Shown here: positions 8,476-17,541 of the stretch, in pieces
Layout: every line of letters begins with the position of its first letter
Numbering within the stretch: the stretch's first letter is position 1
Source of the DNA: Cobetia marina
Lineage (GTDB): Bacteria; Pseudomonadota; Gammaproteobacteria; Pseudomonadales; Halomonadaceae
Length of the DNA stretch: 64,000 bases
NCBI RefSeq assembly: GCF_001720485.1
Contig: NZ_CP017114.1
Span: 2,976,001 to 3,040,000, forward strand
Reading direction: 5' to 3'
Made by a program: the position numbers and the translations under genes
The notes under the pieces: model-generated
Database searches by the model: none
Told to the model about the DNA's origin: nothing
The model's input: the letters and a program-made list of their open reading frames with translations, nothing else

Positions 8476-9082
8476 CGCGCACCTCGTTTCACATCCATGT
8501 TCATGCCAGAGGCTGCCAGCCTTGAAAGGTTCATGGCGTCGTTCCTGTTGAGCGCTGATTCGCGTCATCCTTGCCTGCCCGATGCGCTTTCAGCGACGTT
8601 ATTGTCTGTCACAGGTGAGGCGTGCCGGAATCGCAAGCCGCGGGTCACGCACGGCCAAGAGGCCTGACATCCCCTGTGACACGATGAGTGTCCAGTATCA
8701 GTCTTTTCTCGTCGGTATATCAGGGTCAAGCGCTGCATTGCAAAAAAGGCAATAAAATCAATCATAAAGCTAACGTTATGCGCGACATAACAGTGAGCTT
8801 ATGCCTGAACGACACTCTACATCTCGCCAAGCGACTGATTTCCAATGAGTTTGTGAATCAGGCCCTTCCAAGAATAGCTCAGCTTTGTGTTATGCATCGC
8901 ATAATCTCAAGCTTATGGCTGTTGCCGCCATTGCCACGGGTAAAGGGATGCCACCGAAGCAGCCTCCCCTCGTGATGGCGCCGAGGTGAGTGCCAGCGCG
9001 TGATCCCGGCATTGCGCCCAGCGGATGCTCGGCCAGCGCTTGCACTGTCAGAAAGCGGTCCAGCCCTCTCGCCAGGCGCGGC
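8476..9082. other. 607-bp gene-free, partly AT-rich spacer upstream of pntAa
   Basis: It lies between the pntAa start and the selO stop, both minus strand. Bases about 8690-8930 are clearly more AT-rich than the flanks and contain two TTATG-type palindromes (8775-8791 and 8890-8904). The pnt promoter must lie here. A 95-codon plus-strand frame at 8688-8975 has no ribosome site or recognisable motif, so I do not call it a gene. Confidence 0.5.
8775..8904. promoter_or_regulatory. pair of operator-like palindromes upstream of pnt
   Basis: GTTATG-CGCGA-CATAAC at 8775-8791 and TTATGC-ATC-GCATAA at 8890-8904 are perfect inverted repeats sharing TTATG/CATAA half-sites, about 110 bp apart. Related half-sites gcttatgcc and gcttatggc occur near 8798 and 8913. 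The spacing suggests a dimeric regulator with possible looping. The regulator is unknown. Confidence 0.4.
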
Positions 9083-10771
9083 TCAGGAAGAGCAGCTCAT
9101 GCAGATCGGTGCGGCATTCGCCGCCGGCGGGCGTGTCCAGTCATCGACGAGTTCCGCCTCGACACCCTGCGCCTGACCGAGTGCCTGCGCCGCCTCGAGA
9201 CTGCCCTCTTCAGGACGATGGAACGGGGCACCCAAGCGCTCACGGAACGCTTCGAGCGTCGTGTCATCGCCCTGCTCGACCCGCGCGATCACTTCCAGCA
9301 ACAGATGCGTGCGCGGCACGTAGAGCGGGTTCACACCCAGCATGGCGAGGCGCCGCTGGCGCTCATCATCGGCGGAGAGCCCGATGGCCATGACACGTGT
9401 CTGATAGCGTGCAAGCCAGGCCGAGGCTTCATCGCGCGCCTGTGCCGAGTTGCCGTGCGGCCCACGCTCGCCCGCCAGGCGCACGACCAGCGCTTCCGGC
9501 GCGGCCTGCGTGACATCCCAATGGCTGAGCAGACGATAGGCGTGGGTGTGATCCACCTTGCCGGCCGCCAGCAGCTCACGCCATTGCTGCACCAGTGTCA
9601 TGTCCTCATCCCGGGAATCCGGCAGCCCGAGACGCGCGCGCATCAGGCGAGCATATTCGCGCTGCAACTCGCCTTCATAGGCGCCCAGCGCGGCGGAGAG
9701 CGCTTCCACATCGATCAGCGGCGACAGCGCAATCCCGAGGCGCTCCAGGTTCCAGAGCCCGATGCCCGGCTGCTGGGCAAACCCATAGCGCCCGGCCTGG
9801 TCGGTATGGTTGGGGATCAGATTCTCTTCGTAGCCATCGAGGAAGGCATAGGGGCCATAATCGAAGGTCAGCCCCAGCAGCGACATGTTGTCGGTGTTCA
9901 TCACGGCATGCACGAAGCCGTAGGCCTGCCAGGCCGCGATCAGTTTCGCGGTGCGAGTGATCACTGTCTCGAACATCAAAAGCGCGGCGGCGATGCGCGT
10001 CTCATCCGCCAGCGGCGCGCTGGGCGCTTCACCTGCGCGCGATGCCCCTTTCTCCGTGTCGGGCAGACACTCCGGGAAGTGCTCACGCAGGGCGTGGTCG
10101 ATCAACGTCTTGAGGTCGGCGTGACGGCCGGAGTGCGCCAGCCACTCGAAATGTCCGAAACGCAGATGACTCTCGCAGACCCGCAGCACGGTGGCACCGG
10201 GCTCGAGCGTCTCGCGCTGGACCTGCTCGGCATTCACCGCCAATGCCAGCGCGCGACTGGTCGGGATGCCCAGCGCCGCCATGTATTCACTGGCCAGATA
10301 CTCGCGCACGCTGGAGCGCACCACCGCCTGCCCATCACCGAAGCGGGAATATGGCGTACGCCCGGCTCCCTTGAGATGCAGGTCGAAGACGCTGCCGTTC
10401 TCGGTCTGAAGCTCACCGAGCAGCATGCCGCGCCCATCGCCCAGCTGCGGGTTGTAATGACCGAACTGGTGCCCGGTGTACTTCTGGGCCAGCGCGTCCA
10501 TGCCCGGCAGCAGGCGCTCCCCCGCCATCAGCAGGCGAAGTGACTCGCGATCCTCCCGGCTTGACGCCATTTCCGCCACCAGCGAGCCCAGGCCCAGCAG
10601 GCGGGCGCAGTCAGGACTCACATCGGCCAGGCGAGTGCCTTGACGTGGCTGCGGCGCAACACGACTGAAGAAGTGCTCCGGCAGACGGGCGTAGCGGTTG
10701 TTGAAGCTCAATGACATCAGATCAGGCACGTTATCTCCGACAGCCGGGCTGTCTTCGCTGGATTCATTCAT
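9083..10771 (-). CDS. selO: protein adenylyltransferase SelO (YdiU)
   Basis: 562-residue pseudokinase-fold enzyme that transfers AMP to protein hydroxyls. Visible motifs are NPQLGDGRGMLLGE, the ATP-site segment KGAGRTPYSRFGDG, REYLASEYMAALGIPT, and VMNTDNMSLLGLTFDYGP with the catalytic and metal-binding Asn/Asp residues. It ends in CMSCSS, a cysteine version of the C-terminal redox motif that is selenocysteine in animals. The start at 10771 overlaps the helicase stop (ATGAATGA), so translation is probably coupled. MSLSFNNR, 42 residues further in, is an alternative start. Confidence 0.92.
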   Translation of the reverse strand: MNESSEDSPAVGDNVPDLMSLSFNNRYARLPEHFFSRVAPQPRQGTRLADVSPDCARLLGLGSLVAEMASSREDRESLRLLMAGERLLPGMDALAQKYTGHQFGHYNPQLGDGRGMLLGELQTENGSVFDLHLKGAGRTPYSRFGDGQAVVRSSVREYLASEYMAALGIPTSRALALAVNAEQVQRETLEPGATVLRVCESHLRFGHFEWLAHSGRHADLKTLIDHALREHFPECLPDTEKGASRAGEAPSAPLADETRIAAALLMFETVITRTAKLIAAWQAYGFVHAVMNTDNMSLLGLTFDYGPYAFLDGYEENLIPNHTDQAGRYGFAQQPGIGLWNLERLGIALSPLIDVEALSAALGAYEGELQREYARLMRARLGLPDSRDEDMTLVQQWRELLAAGKVDHTHAYRLLSHWDVTQAAPEALVVRLAGERGPHGNSAQARDEASAWLARYQTRVMAIGLSADDERQRRLAMLGVNPLYVPRTHLLLEVIARVEQGDDTTLEAFRERLGAPFHRPEEGSLEAAQALGQAQGVEAELVDDWTRPPAANAAPICMSCSS

Positions 10772-12857
10772 CGGAAAGCGGGTCGCGCGGACGCGGGGGC
10801 GTGACGGCGCCATCCGGGGATTCACGGGAGCTACGCTCCTCGTCACGGCCAGTCCCAGGGGCTGTCGCGGGAGGCGCTTCAGGGGTCAACAGGCTACGCA
10901 GCCCCCCTGGCGGACGCCCCGGCGGCAACTGGCTGGCCATGTCATACAGCTTGCGCGCCGTGCTGTCCCTGTGCGCCTGACGCTCCAGCGCCTGGAGGCC
11001 GTCGTCGTGACGAGGCCGGGTCTGCACATCGGGGGCCAGCTCGGCACCGGTCTGTCGGTGTTCGGCGGCGGCCCGAGTCGGACGCACTGGTTCGTCGACG
11101 GCCTGATGAGTCCGCTTGAGCATCAGACGCTTGCGGGGCGTCAGGGCGAGTTCGGCCAGCCGCGCACGTCCCCACCAGGGGTGAGGGGCACGGCTGCCAT
11201 GGGCAGCCCCCGCCGCCTGCCCCCCCACGGCCGGACGCCACATCGCCAGCATCTCGGCGGGCAACTCCTGGATTAGAGGGAAGCGCTCACTCTCGGCCTG
11301 CGCCTGCCACCAGTGGCTCAGCCGTTCGTTGAGCACCAGCAGCTGTCGTGCCCGCGTGGCAGCGGTGTAGGTCAGATTGGTGACCAGCACCTGATTGGCT
11401 AGCTGCTGTCGTTCACCGGGCAACATCAGGTCATCCGCCAGCACGACGCAATCGAACTCCAGGCCCTTGGCGCGGAAGACGGTCCCGAGCATGACGCAAG
11501 GCAGCGTGACGGTCTGGTCGGCCAGGATGGCGGCCTGCAGATCACCATCCTGCCTGCGCAGCTCACCGATCCATTGATCCAGCGGCGCCTGCGCGTACCA
11601 GGAGGCCAGCTCGTGCAGGCTGCGCGCCTGATGATCATCGAGACGCGCGAGAGCCCCCAGCACCTGTGCCGGGGTCTGGCCAAGCCGCGTCAGTGCTGGC
11701 GGCAACTGACGCCACCATTGCTGCTGCTCGTGCCTGTCGCCCTGCTCCGCCAGCTGGTGGCAGCGCCACAGGCGCCAGTGGTCCAGCAGACCCGCCAGCG
11801 GATAGCCTTCGATGCCGTCCAGCCATGCCACCGCGATGCCACGCTGATGCAGTGCCAGCGCTTCACCCAGCGCCGCGATGGGCCCGGCACTGATCACGGC
11901 ATGTCGCGCGCCGGCGGTCAGCAAGGCCTCACGCACACCTGGTGCCGCCAGACGCGTGGCAGGCCCGAGACCGCTCATGGCCTGCTCACGCGAGGTCGGG
12001 GAACAGGCCGCCAGACGCGTTCCCAGCGCGGCCAGTGACGGCCCGAATCGCCAGGCCCCCGGCAGGGAATAGACGGTGGCATCGCCAAGCAGCGGCGAAT
12101 CCAGCGAGCTCAGCCCCTCGGCCTGGCGTGCCAGACTCTGGTGTGGGTCGCCGATCAGCAGCAGATCACAGCGCTGACGTCTCAGCATGGCCAGCAGCGC
12201 CGGCGTGGCGTCCTGGGCCTCATCCAGCATGACCAGATCGGCATCGAGCGACTGACCATGCTGGGACCACAGCTTGAGCAAGGCATTGAAGGACAGCGCC
12301 TGCTGATGGTCCGCCGGGTCCAGCAGGCACTCCCACACCAGTCGCATGCTCTCGACCAGCTGGCGCAGCTCATTGGCGCTCAAGCGGTCGGCGCAGCCCT
12401 CCGGCAGATGCTCCGGCATGGGCACGGCATCACTCAGCGTGAAGAAGGTATTGAGTCCCTGGGCGATCAGGCTGCGCGACTGACTGGACAGGCTGCCCAG
12501 CCAGTTGAGGCTCTGGGGCGACAGTCGGCGCGTGATGTCCGGCTGCCGCTTGAGCTTGTCGCCGTACTCTTCCTGCAGCGCCTGACGCGCCAGCTGGTGC
12601 AACGACAGGGACTGGACATTGGCCGGCAGCTGGCTGGCCGTACGTCCCGCGACCGCCGGGTTGAGTGAGGTATAGATGAGGATCTCATCGGCATAGGTCC
12701 GCGCCAGCTCCACCATCAGGACGGTCTTGCCGCTGCCGGCACAGGCTCGCACCACCACGCAATCGCTGTTCTCGGCACTGGTGGCCGGCGTGCGATCGCG
12801 CAGTCGCGAGGGAAAGGGGTGGGCGAGAATCCGCCGTTGATCATTGCTCAGATGCAT
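10764..12857 (-). CDS. UvrD/FBH1-like superfamily I helicase
   Basis: 697-residue SF1 helicase-type ATPase. Motif I is RACAGSGKT (near residue 39), motif II MLDEAQDATP, motif III LLIGDPHQSLA, motif V FRAKGLEFDCVVLADD and motif VI LTYTAATRARQLL. The arrangement, with YTSLNPAVAG in the position of the FNxxxA segment, resembles FBH1-type helicases rather than UvrD itself. The last ~130 residues are charged and Pro/Arg-rich with no recognisable domain. The start at 12857 lacks a clear ribosome site; an upstream ATG at 12920 is possible. Confidence 0.8.
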   Translation of the reverse strand: MHLSNDQRRILAHPFPSRLRDRTPATSAENSDCVVVRACAGSGKTVLMVELARTYADEILIYTSLNPAVAGRTASQLPANVQSLSLHQLARQALQEEYGDKLKRQPDITRRLSPQSLNWLGSLSSQSRSLIAQGLNTFFTLSDAVPMPEHLPEGCADRLSANELRQLVESMRLVWECLLDPADHQQALSFNALLKLWSQHGQSLDADLVMLDEAQDATPALLAMLRRQRCDLLLIGDPHQSLARQAEGLSSLDSPLLGDATVYSLPGAWRFGPSLAALGTRLAACSPTSREQAMSGLGPATRLAAPGVREALLTAGARHAVISAGPIAALGEALALHQRGIAVAWLDGIEGYPLAGLLDHWRLWRCHQLAEQGDRHEQQQWWRQLPPALTRLGQTPAQVLGALARLDDHQARSLHELASWYAQAPLDQWIGELRRQDGDLQAAILADQTVTLPCVMLGTVFRAKGLEFDCVVLADDLMLPGERQQLANQVLVTNLTYTAATRARQLLVLNERLSHWWQAQAESERFPLIQELPAEMLAMWRPAVGGQAAGAAHGSRAPHPWWGRARLAELALTPRKRLMLKRTHQAVDEPVRPTRAAAEHRQTGAELAPDVQTRPRHDDGLQALERQAHRDSTARKLYDMASQLPPGRPPGGLRSLLTPEAPPATAPGTGRDEERSSRESPDGAVTPPRPRDPLSDE

Positions 12858-12926
12858 CGGGGCATGATCCCTTCTGTCAGACCGTGGGACAAGCGATTCA
12901 CGCAGGACGATATCCAGCACCAGGGC

Positions 12927-13721
12927 TCACGACAAGACACCATTGGCCGCCAGGCGCTCACGCACGGTACGGATCAGGCCGCGATTCCAGCGCAACAGCT
13001 CATTGAGCGTCGCGAAGTAGGCCTCGCCCCGGGTCGAATAGGCGCCCAGCATCGGGATGAGATCCTCGGCGCGCACCCGTTCACCGGCATTGCGCAGGCG
13101 GGCCCGCAGCTGGCGCATCCTGGCATAACGCGGGTTGGCATTGAGGTTCTGGTAATAGGCGGCCAGCCCCGCCTCCAGACTCTCGAAGCGCTGATATTCA
13201 CGCCCTGCCCGGCCGGTACCGCAGCCGGAGGTGAAGCAGCGCATGCCGAACAGATTGTTGGCGTTGCGGGCGTGACCGGACGTCCCCCAGCCGGACTCCT
13301 CGATGGCCTGCACCATCACCATGTCCAGTGGCAGGGTATCGATGCTCGCCAGCAGGTCGTCCCAGGGAATGCCGATGTCCGCGGCGCTGACGCTGCAGCG
13401 CTGCTGCGCCTGCTCGCACAGGGCATTCAATCGCTCCTGCTCACGCTCGCTGTAGTCTCTGCCGGCCTCGCCTGCTCGCCGACGCATCGCCTGCAGCCAG
13501 TCACGCTGTTCCGAAAGACGCTGATTCTGGGCCACCACCAGCGGGATCATCAGCTCGAAGAAGGCGACCTTGCGTGGATTGCCGGCAGCAAGGACACGCA
13601 GGTCCGGCATCTGATGGGTGGTGTCCCTGACCAGCAGCTCGTCATCCAGGCGTGCCGCCTCGGCGACCGAGCACACGGCCATCACCACCATCAAAAGGCA
13701 GAGGCCGGATCGACGTTGCAT
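12927..13721 (-). CDS. Bax-like glucosaminidase domain protein (exported)
   Basis: 264 residues from the preferred ATG at 13721, which follows CAGGT and begins a signal peptide (MQRRSGLCLLMVVMAVCSVAEA). The C-terminal half is a glucosaminidase/lysozyme-like fold: QAIEESGWGTSGHARNANN contains the catalytic glutamate, followed by NLFGMRCF, the YQRFESLEAGLAAYYQNLN helix and a terminal YSTRGEAYF motif as in E. coli Bax. It probably cleaves the peptidoglycan glycan strand in the periplasm. The frame is open to 13841, giving an alternative 304-residue form. Confidence 0.8.
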   Translation of the reverse strand: MQRRSGLCLLMVVMAVCSVAEAARLDDELLVRDTTHQMPDLRVLAAGNPRKVAFFELMIPLVVAQNQRLSEQRDWLQAMRRRAGEAGRDYSEREQERLNALCEQAQQRCSVSAADIGIPWDDLLASIDTLPLDMVMVQAIEESGWGTSGHARNANNLFGMRCFTSGCGTGRAGREYQRFESLEAGLAAYYQNLNANPRYARMRQLRARLRNAGERVRAEDLIPMLGAYSTRGEAYFATLNELLRWNRGLIRTVRERLAANGVLS

Positions 13722-13984
13722 GCGTGACCTGGCAAAACGGCGCAGGAGTCGCTCGCCGGTGGCCAGCAGGCCACGAGCCATCGCGAGAGGCTGCAGGGAC
13801 TGATGACGGTTCGGGAGTCGACAGGAAAGCAGGTAGGTCATGCGCGGCGCTCATGTGATGAGACATGTGATGAGAATGGACACATCCAAGACGCATAATC
13901 ACTGGCAGCGTATCTCATGAGGCTGCATGAAACCCCAAAAATGCCGTCTGGAGAAGCCCATCTCATCGCCAGCGACACGAAAGA

Positions 13985-14016
13985 CTGACAGGCTGACAGG
14001 CTGACAGGCTGACAGG
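13985..14016. repeat. 8-bp tandem repeat, four exact copies
   Basis: ctgacagg repeated four times without mismatch (13985-13992, 13993-14000, 14001-14008, 14009-14016). It is non-coding and lies beyond the htpG hairpin. Such a short exact array is prone to slippage. Confidence 0.9.
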
Positions 14017-14024
14017 CACGGTTG

Positions 14025-14072
14025 CTGAAATACACGATGCCTGAAACGCACGATGTCTGAAACGCACGATGC
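14025..14072. repeat. 16-bp tandem repeat, three copies
   Basis: Three consecutive copies of ctgaaacgcacgatgc (14025-14040 with two changes, 14041-14056 with one, 14057-14072). The last copy runs into the left arm of the htpG hairpin. Confidence 0.9.
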
Positions 14073-14099
14073 CCCCGCAGCCGGGGCTGCGGGGGCATC
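14068..14099 (-). terminator. hairpin downstream of htpG
   Basis: Perfect 13-bp stem (gatgcccccgcag with ctgcgggggcatc) and a 6-nt loop. It is very GC-rich and sits 79 bp past the htpG stop. It has no U-tract, so it may act as an RNA-stabilising end or a terminator. Confidence 0.65.
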
Positions 14100-14177
14100 A
14101 CGTCAAGCATGGCCGGTCACGAACGACCTGTCACGACGGGCACTTGAGCCTCCAGGTGACGTGTCCGGTCAGTCGCC

Positions 14178-16061
14178 TCAGGCGCTGAGCATGCCGTTCA
14201 GGCGACGCACGTAGGCGGCCGGGTCTTCCAGCGCGCCACCTTCGGCGATGATGGCCTGATCGAGCAGCACGTGAGCGAGGTCGGTGAAGTAGTCGCCTTC
14301 GCCGCCTTCCAGACGCGAGACCAGGGCGTGCTCCGGGTTCAGCTCGAGAATCGGCTTCACTTCCGGCAGCGGCTGGCCAGCGGCTTCCATCATCTTGCGC
14401 ATCTGGTAGCCCATCTCGTGCTCCGGCAGCACCACGCAGGCCGGGGAATCGGTCAGACGGTGCGTGATACGCACTTCCTGAACGCTATCAGACAGCGCTT
14501 CCTTGACACGCTTGACCAGATCTTCCTTGGCCTTGGCAGTCTCTTCCTGAGCCTTCTTCTCTTCCTCGTTCTCGACATCGCCGAGATCGAGATCGCCCTT
14601 GGCGACGTCGGCGAAGGACTTGCCGTCGAACTCGGTGAGGTGGCTCATCAGCCACTCATCGATACGGTCGGTCAGCAGCAGAACCTCGATGCCCTTCTTG
14701 CGGAAGATCTCGAGATGCGGGCTGGACTTGGCGGCGTTGAAGCTGTCGGCGACCAGGTAGTAGATCTTGCTCTGACCTTCCTTCATGCGTTCGACGTACT
14801 GGGCCAGCGACTGATCCTGAGTGGCGCTGTCGGTATGCGTGGTGGAGAAGCGCAGCAGCTCGGCGATCTTCTCGCGGTTGGCGTAGTCTTCCGCCGGGCC
14901 TTCCTTGAGCACGGAGCCGAACTGGTTCCAGAAGGTCTGGTACTGCTCGGGGTCCTTGGCCAGCTTCTTGAGCATGTCCAGGCCACGCTTGGTCAGCGCG
15001 GACTTGAGCTTGTCGACCTGCGGGTCCTGCTGCAGCAGCTCACGCGAGACGTTCAAGGACAGGTCATTGGTGTCCAGCACGCCCTTGATGAAGCGCAGGT
15101 ACAGCGGCAGGAACTGTTCGGCGTCATCCATGATGAAGACGCGCTGCACGTAGAGTTTCAGGCCACGCGCGGCATCACGCTGGTAGAGGTCGAACGGCGC
15201 ACGACCCGGCACGAACAGCAGGCTGGTGTACTCGAGCTTGCCCTCGACCTTGTTGTGGCTCCAGCTGAGCGGGTCGGAGAAGTCGTGAGAGACGTGCTTG
15301 TAGAAGTTCTTGTACTCCTCGTCGCTGACCTCGGACTTGGAGCGCACCCACAGCGCAGTGGCGGAGTTGGCGGTTTCCCAGTGGATCTGCTCGTTGCCTT
15401 CTTCGTCCTTCTCGACACGCTGCATGCGCACCGGCAGTTCGATGTGATCGGAGTACTTGGTGACCAGGTTGCGCAGGCGATGTTCATCGGCGAACTCGAG
15501 GGCATCGTCCTTGAGGTGCAGCACGATCTCGGTACCGCGCTCGGCGCGCGCGATGTCCGCCACGCTGAACTCGCCCTCGCCACGGGACTTCCACTCGACA
15601 CCTTGGTCGGCATCGAGGTCGGCGCGACGGGTGCGCACGGTGATCTCGTCGGCGACGATGAAGCCGGAATAGAAGCCGACACCGAACTGGCCGATCAGAC
15701 GCGAATCCTTCTGCTGGTCACCTGACAGGTTCTTCATGAACTCGGCGGTGCCGGAGCGCGCGATGGTGCCCAGATTGGCCACCACGTCATCGCGGCTCAT
15801 GCCGATGCCGTTGTCACGCAGGGTGATGGTCTTCGCGTCGGCATCGTGCTCGATCTCGATGCGCAGCTCGCTGTCGTTGCCGTAGAGGGCATCGTTGTCC
15901 AGCGCCTGGTAGCGCAACTTGTCGCAGGCATCCGCGGCATTGGAGACCAGCTCGCGCAGGAAGATCTCGCGGTTGGAGTACAGCGAGTGGATCATGAGGT
16001 GAAGCAGCTGCTTCACTTCTGTCTGGAAGCCATGCGTTTCGGTGTGGGTGGCGGTGGTCAT
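14178..16061 (-). CDS. htpG: molecular chaperone HtpG (Hsp90)
   Basis: 627-residue Hsp90 homologue, a cytosolic ATP-driven chaperone. The N-terminal GHKL ATPase shows [26 protein letters not shown] and the [12 protein letters not shown] lid. The middle domain has [11 protein letters not shown] and the [10 protein letters not shown] segment with the catalytic arginine. The C-terminal dimerisation domain ends at LNGMLSA. The start at 16061 ([13 protein letters not shown]) fits other HtpG N-termini. A consensus RpoH promoter lies 130 bp upstream, so the gene is heat-inducible. Confidence 0.97.
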   Translation of the reverse strand: MTTATHTETHGFQTEVKQLLHLMIHSLYSNREIFLRELVSNAADACDKLRYQALDNDALYGNDSELRIEIEHDADAKTITLRDNGIGMSRDDVVANLGTIARSGTAEFMKNLSGDQQKDSRLIGQFGVGFYSGFIVADEITVRTRRADLDADQGVEWKSRGEGEFSVADIARAERGTEIVLHLKDDALEFADEHRLRNLVTKYSDHIELPVRMQRVEKDEEGNEQIHWETANSATALWVRSKSEVSDEEYKNFYKHVSHDFSDPLSWSHNKVEGKLEYTSLLFVPGRAPFDLYQRDAARGLKLYVQRVFIMDDAEQFLPLYLRFIKGVLDTNDLSLNVSRELLQQDPQVDKLKSALTKRGLDMLKKLAKDPEQYQTFWNQFGSVLKEGPAEDYANREKIAELLRFSTTHTDSATQDQSLAQYVERMKEGQSKIYYLVADSFNAAKSSPHLEIFRKKGIEVLLLTDRIDEWLMSHLTEFDGKSFADVAKGDLDLGDVENEEEKKAQEETAKAKEDLVKRVKEALSDSVQEVRITHRLTDSPACVVLPEHEMGYQMRKMMEAAGQPLPEVKPILELNPEHALVSRLEGGEGDYFTDLAHVLLDQAIIAEGGALEDPAAYVRRLNGMLSA

Positions 16062-16190
16062 CGTGAAGGACCCCTCTATGTCTGTGCCTGATGTGGAAAC
16101 CGGCGGCAACCTGCGTCACCGCTGCAAGGTGGTGGCGAAGGCTCGCCCGTCATTCTCGGGGACGGGTCGAGTCACGCTCTCATGGACCAG

Positions 16191-16218
16191 ATATGGGGCA
16201 AGGATGAACGATTTCAAG
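16191..16218 (-). promoter_or_regulatory. sigma-32 (RpoH) promoter of htpG
   Basis: On the minus strand CTTGAAA (16218-16212), exactly 13 nt, then CCCCATAT (16198-16191). Both elements and the spacing match the enterobacterial heat-shock consensus CTTGAA-N13..15-CCCCATnT. It leaves a leader of roughly 120 nt before the htpG ATG. Confidence 0.88.
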
Positions 16219-16294
16219 GCACTAGAGGCAGCATATTGCGCTCGGCGTCGCGCTGATTTCTTCAGCAGGTTCCGTCAGGCCAGGCGTGAGACGA

Positions 16295-16319
16295 CAGGGC
16301 ACCCGCGCGGGGTGCCCTG
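16295..16319 (-). terminator. terminator of the MAPEG-thioesterase operon
   Basis: Perfect 10-bp stem (cagggcaccc with gggtgccctg) and a 5-nt loop, 28 bp after the thioesterase stop and before the htpG promoter. It insulates htpG from upstream read-through. Confidence 0.7.
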
Positions 16320-16347
16320 AGGTGTCGCTGACGAAGGTGGCTGAGGA

Positions 16348-17541
16348 TCAGGCCTCTTGTTCTCTTGCCAGAGGTTCCAGCACGAAATGCATGCGCGCAC
16401 TGGCGACCGGCCGTTGACTGGAGTGCTGCCAGGCACTGACGCGCACGTTGGCCATGCGCCGTCCCTCGCGCAGCACCTCACAATCGATGCGCGTGACACT
16501 GTCACCCCGCGCCGTGGCCAGATAATCGATGGAGAAATCGATCAACTTGGGCAGACGCGCCTGACGCCCTCCACGGCCATTCAAGCGCAGCACCTCGAGC
16601 GTGGCGGCCGTCTCCATCGCGGCCGCCAGCACGCCTCCATGCACGGCGGGCAACATGGGGTTGCCGACGTTCTCGGGCATGGCGGCCATCGCATAGCGAA
16701 GCGGGGTGGTCGGCAGCGGGTCATCCTCTGCCAACGAGGAGGGCGCCAGGGAGCACAGGCCCAGCCCGATGGCTCTGGCGTAGGGCAGGCTTGCCAGCAG
16801 GTCGGCAAGATCCCCTCGGGTGCGCTGGCCTTCGACGAAACGCCGGGCATGCTGCAGCCCGTCCCCCGGACGGCTGACGAACGGCTGCGACACGGCAGGG
16901 AGCGCCTCGTCGTCAGCGGTCTTCTGCGGGTCATCGATGACAGAGCCGGCCGCCCCGGCCGATGGGTGTCCCTGCGCGGCGGCCATCAGCGCCTCGCCAA
17001 ACCCTGGAGGCGTATTGCGCGCCCCCAGGCGAACGAAGTTGCCGATGGCGCGACACAGAAGCTTGCCCGGCTGCTGCCAGATCTGCGCTTCGGTGAAGAC
17101 CATCGACTCGGTGACACGCAGGACGCGTGCCTCGCCGATCAACGCCATGCCTTCCACCCCGGGACGATAATGATCGAGACGCAGATCCAGCGTCGGGCAG
17201 ACTTCCGGACGCTCAAGGCCCGTCAGGACGGCACTGCCGCACAGGGTGTCGGCGAACATCGTCAGCACGCCGCCGTGCACCAGGTGGCGATGCGGGTCCC
17301 CCACCAGTGCCGCCTGCCAGGGTAACGTCATGCGCACGGCCGGCGCGGCGACCTCATCGACACTGACCTGCAATCTCGCGGTATGCGGAATGAAGCTCAC
17401 GAACCCCGTCAGCGCCCTCACCCAGCTGGCGTCATCCAGCCCTCCTCCCGCCGCCGGCACGTCAGCGCGATTGACGGCCAGCCCCAGCAGACTGTGCGGC
17501 CCGTCTTTCGTCGCCTCCGACGCCGTCACCGTCACATCCAT
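16348..17541 (-). CDS. double-hotdog PaaI-like thioesterase
   Basis: 397 residues containing two hotdog thioesterase domains in tandem. The first has HLVHGGVLTMFADTLCGSAV (residues ~97-116) and the second AVHGGVLAAAMETAATLEVL (~307-326). Both match the PaaI-type HGG-hydrophobic helix motif. They are joined by a low-complexity linker of ~90 residues. It probably hydrolyses acyl-CoA thioesters; a fused pseudo-dimer is unusual. The start at 17541 overlaps the end of the MAPEG gene, so the two are co-translated. Confidence 0.8.
   Translation of the reverse strand: MDVTVTASEATKDGPHSLLGLAVNRADVPAAGGGLDDASWVRALTGFVSFIPHTARLQVSVDEVAAPAVRMTLPWQAALVGDPHRHLVHGGVLTMFADTLCGSAVLTGLERPEVCPTLDLRLDHYRPGVEGMALIGEARVLRVTESMVFTEAQIWQQPGKLLCRAIGNFVRLGARNTPPGFGEALMAAAQGHPSAGAAGSVIDDPQKTADDEALPAVSQPFVSRPGDGLQHARRFVEGQRTRGDLADLLASLPYARAIGLGLCSLAPSSLAEDDPLPTTPLRYAMAAMPENVGNPMLPAVHGGVLAAAMETAATLEVLRLNGRGGRQARLPKLIDFSIDYLATARGDSVTRIDCEVLREGRRMANVRVSAWQHSSQRPVASARMHFVLEPLAREQEA

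Larger units (their letters stand above)
13722..14177. other. repeat-rich spacer between the Bax-like gene and htpG
   Basis: 456 bp without a credible gene. It contains an 8-bp tandem repeat, a 16-bp tandem repeat and a very stable hairpin, directly downstream of htpG on the minus strand. Confidence 0.6.

Noticed and set aside
8688..8975. 95-codon plus-strand frame in the AT-rich spacer
   Set aside because: Its amino acid composition looks almost natural, but there is no ribosome site, no motif and it spans two palindromes. Kept as spacer.
9083..9100. Selenocysteine at the SelO C-terminus
   Set aside because: The C-terminus reads CMSCSS with ordinary cysteine codons and an ordinary stop; no in-frame TGA needs recoding.
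8990..10543. Long plus-strand frame of 517 codons
   Set aside because: It lies antisense to selO, whose product has family motifs throughout. The antisense product is Gln/His/Arg-rich with no motif, as expected from high-GC shadow frames.
14271..15725. Plus-strand frame of 484 codons inside htpG
   Set aside because: Antisense shadow of a highly conserved gene; Leu/Val/Gly-rich product with no domain.
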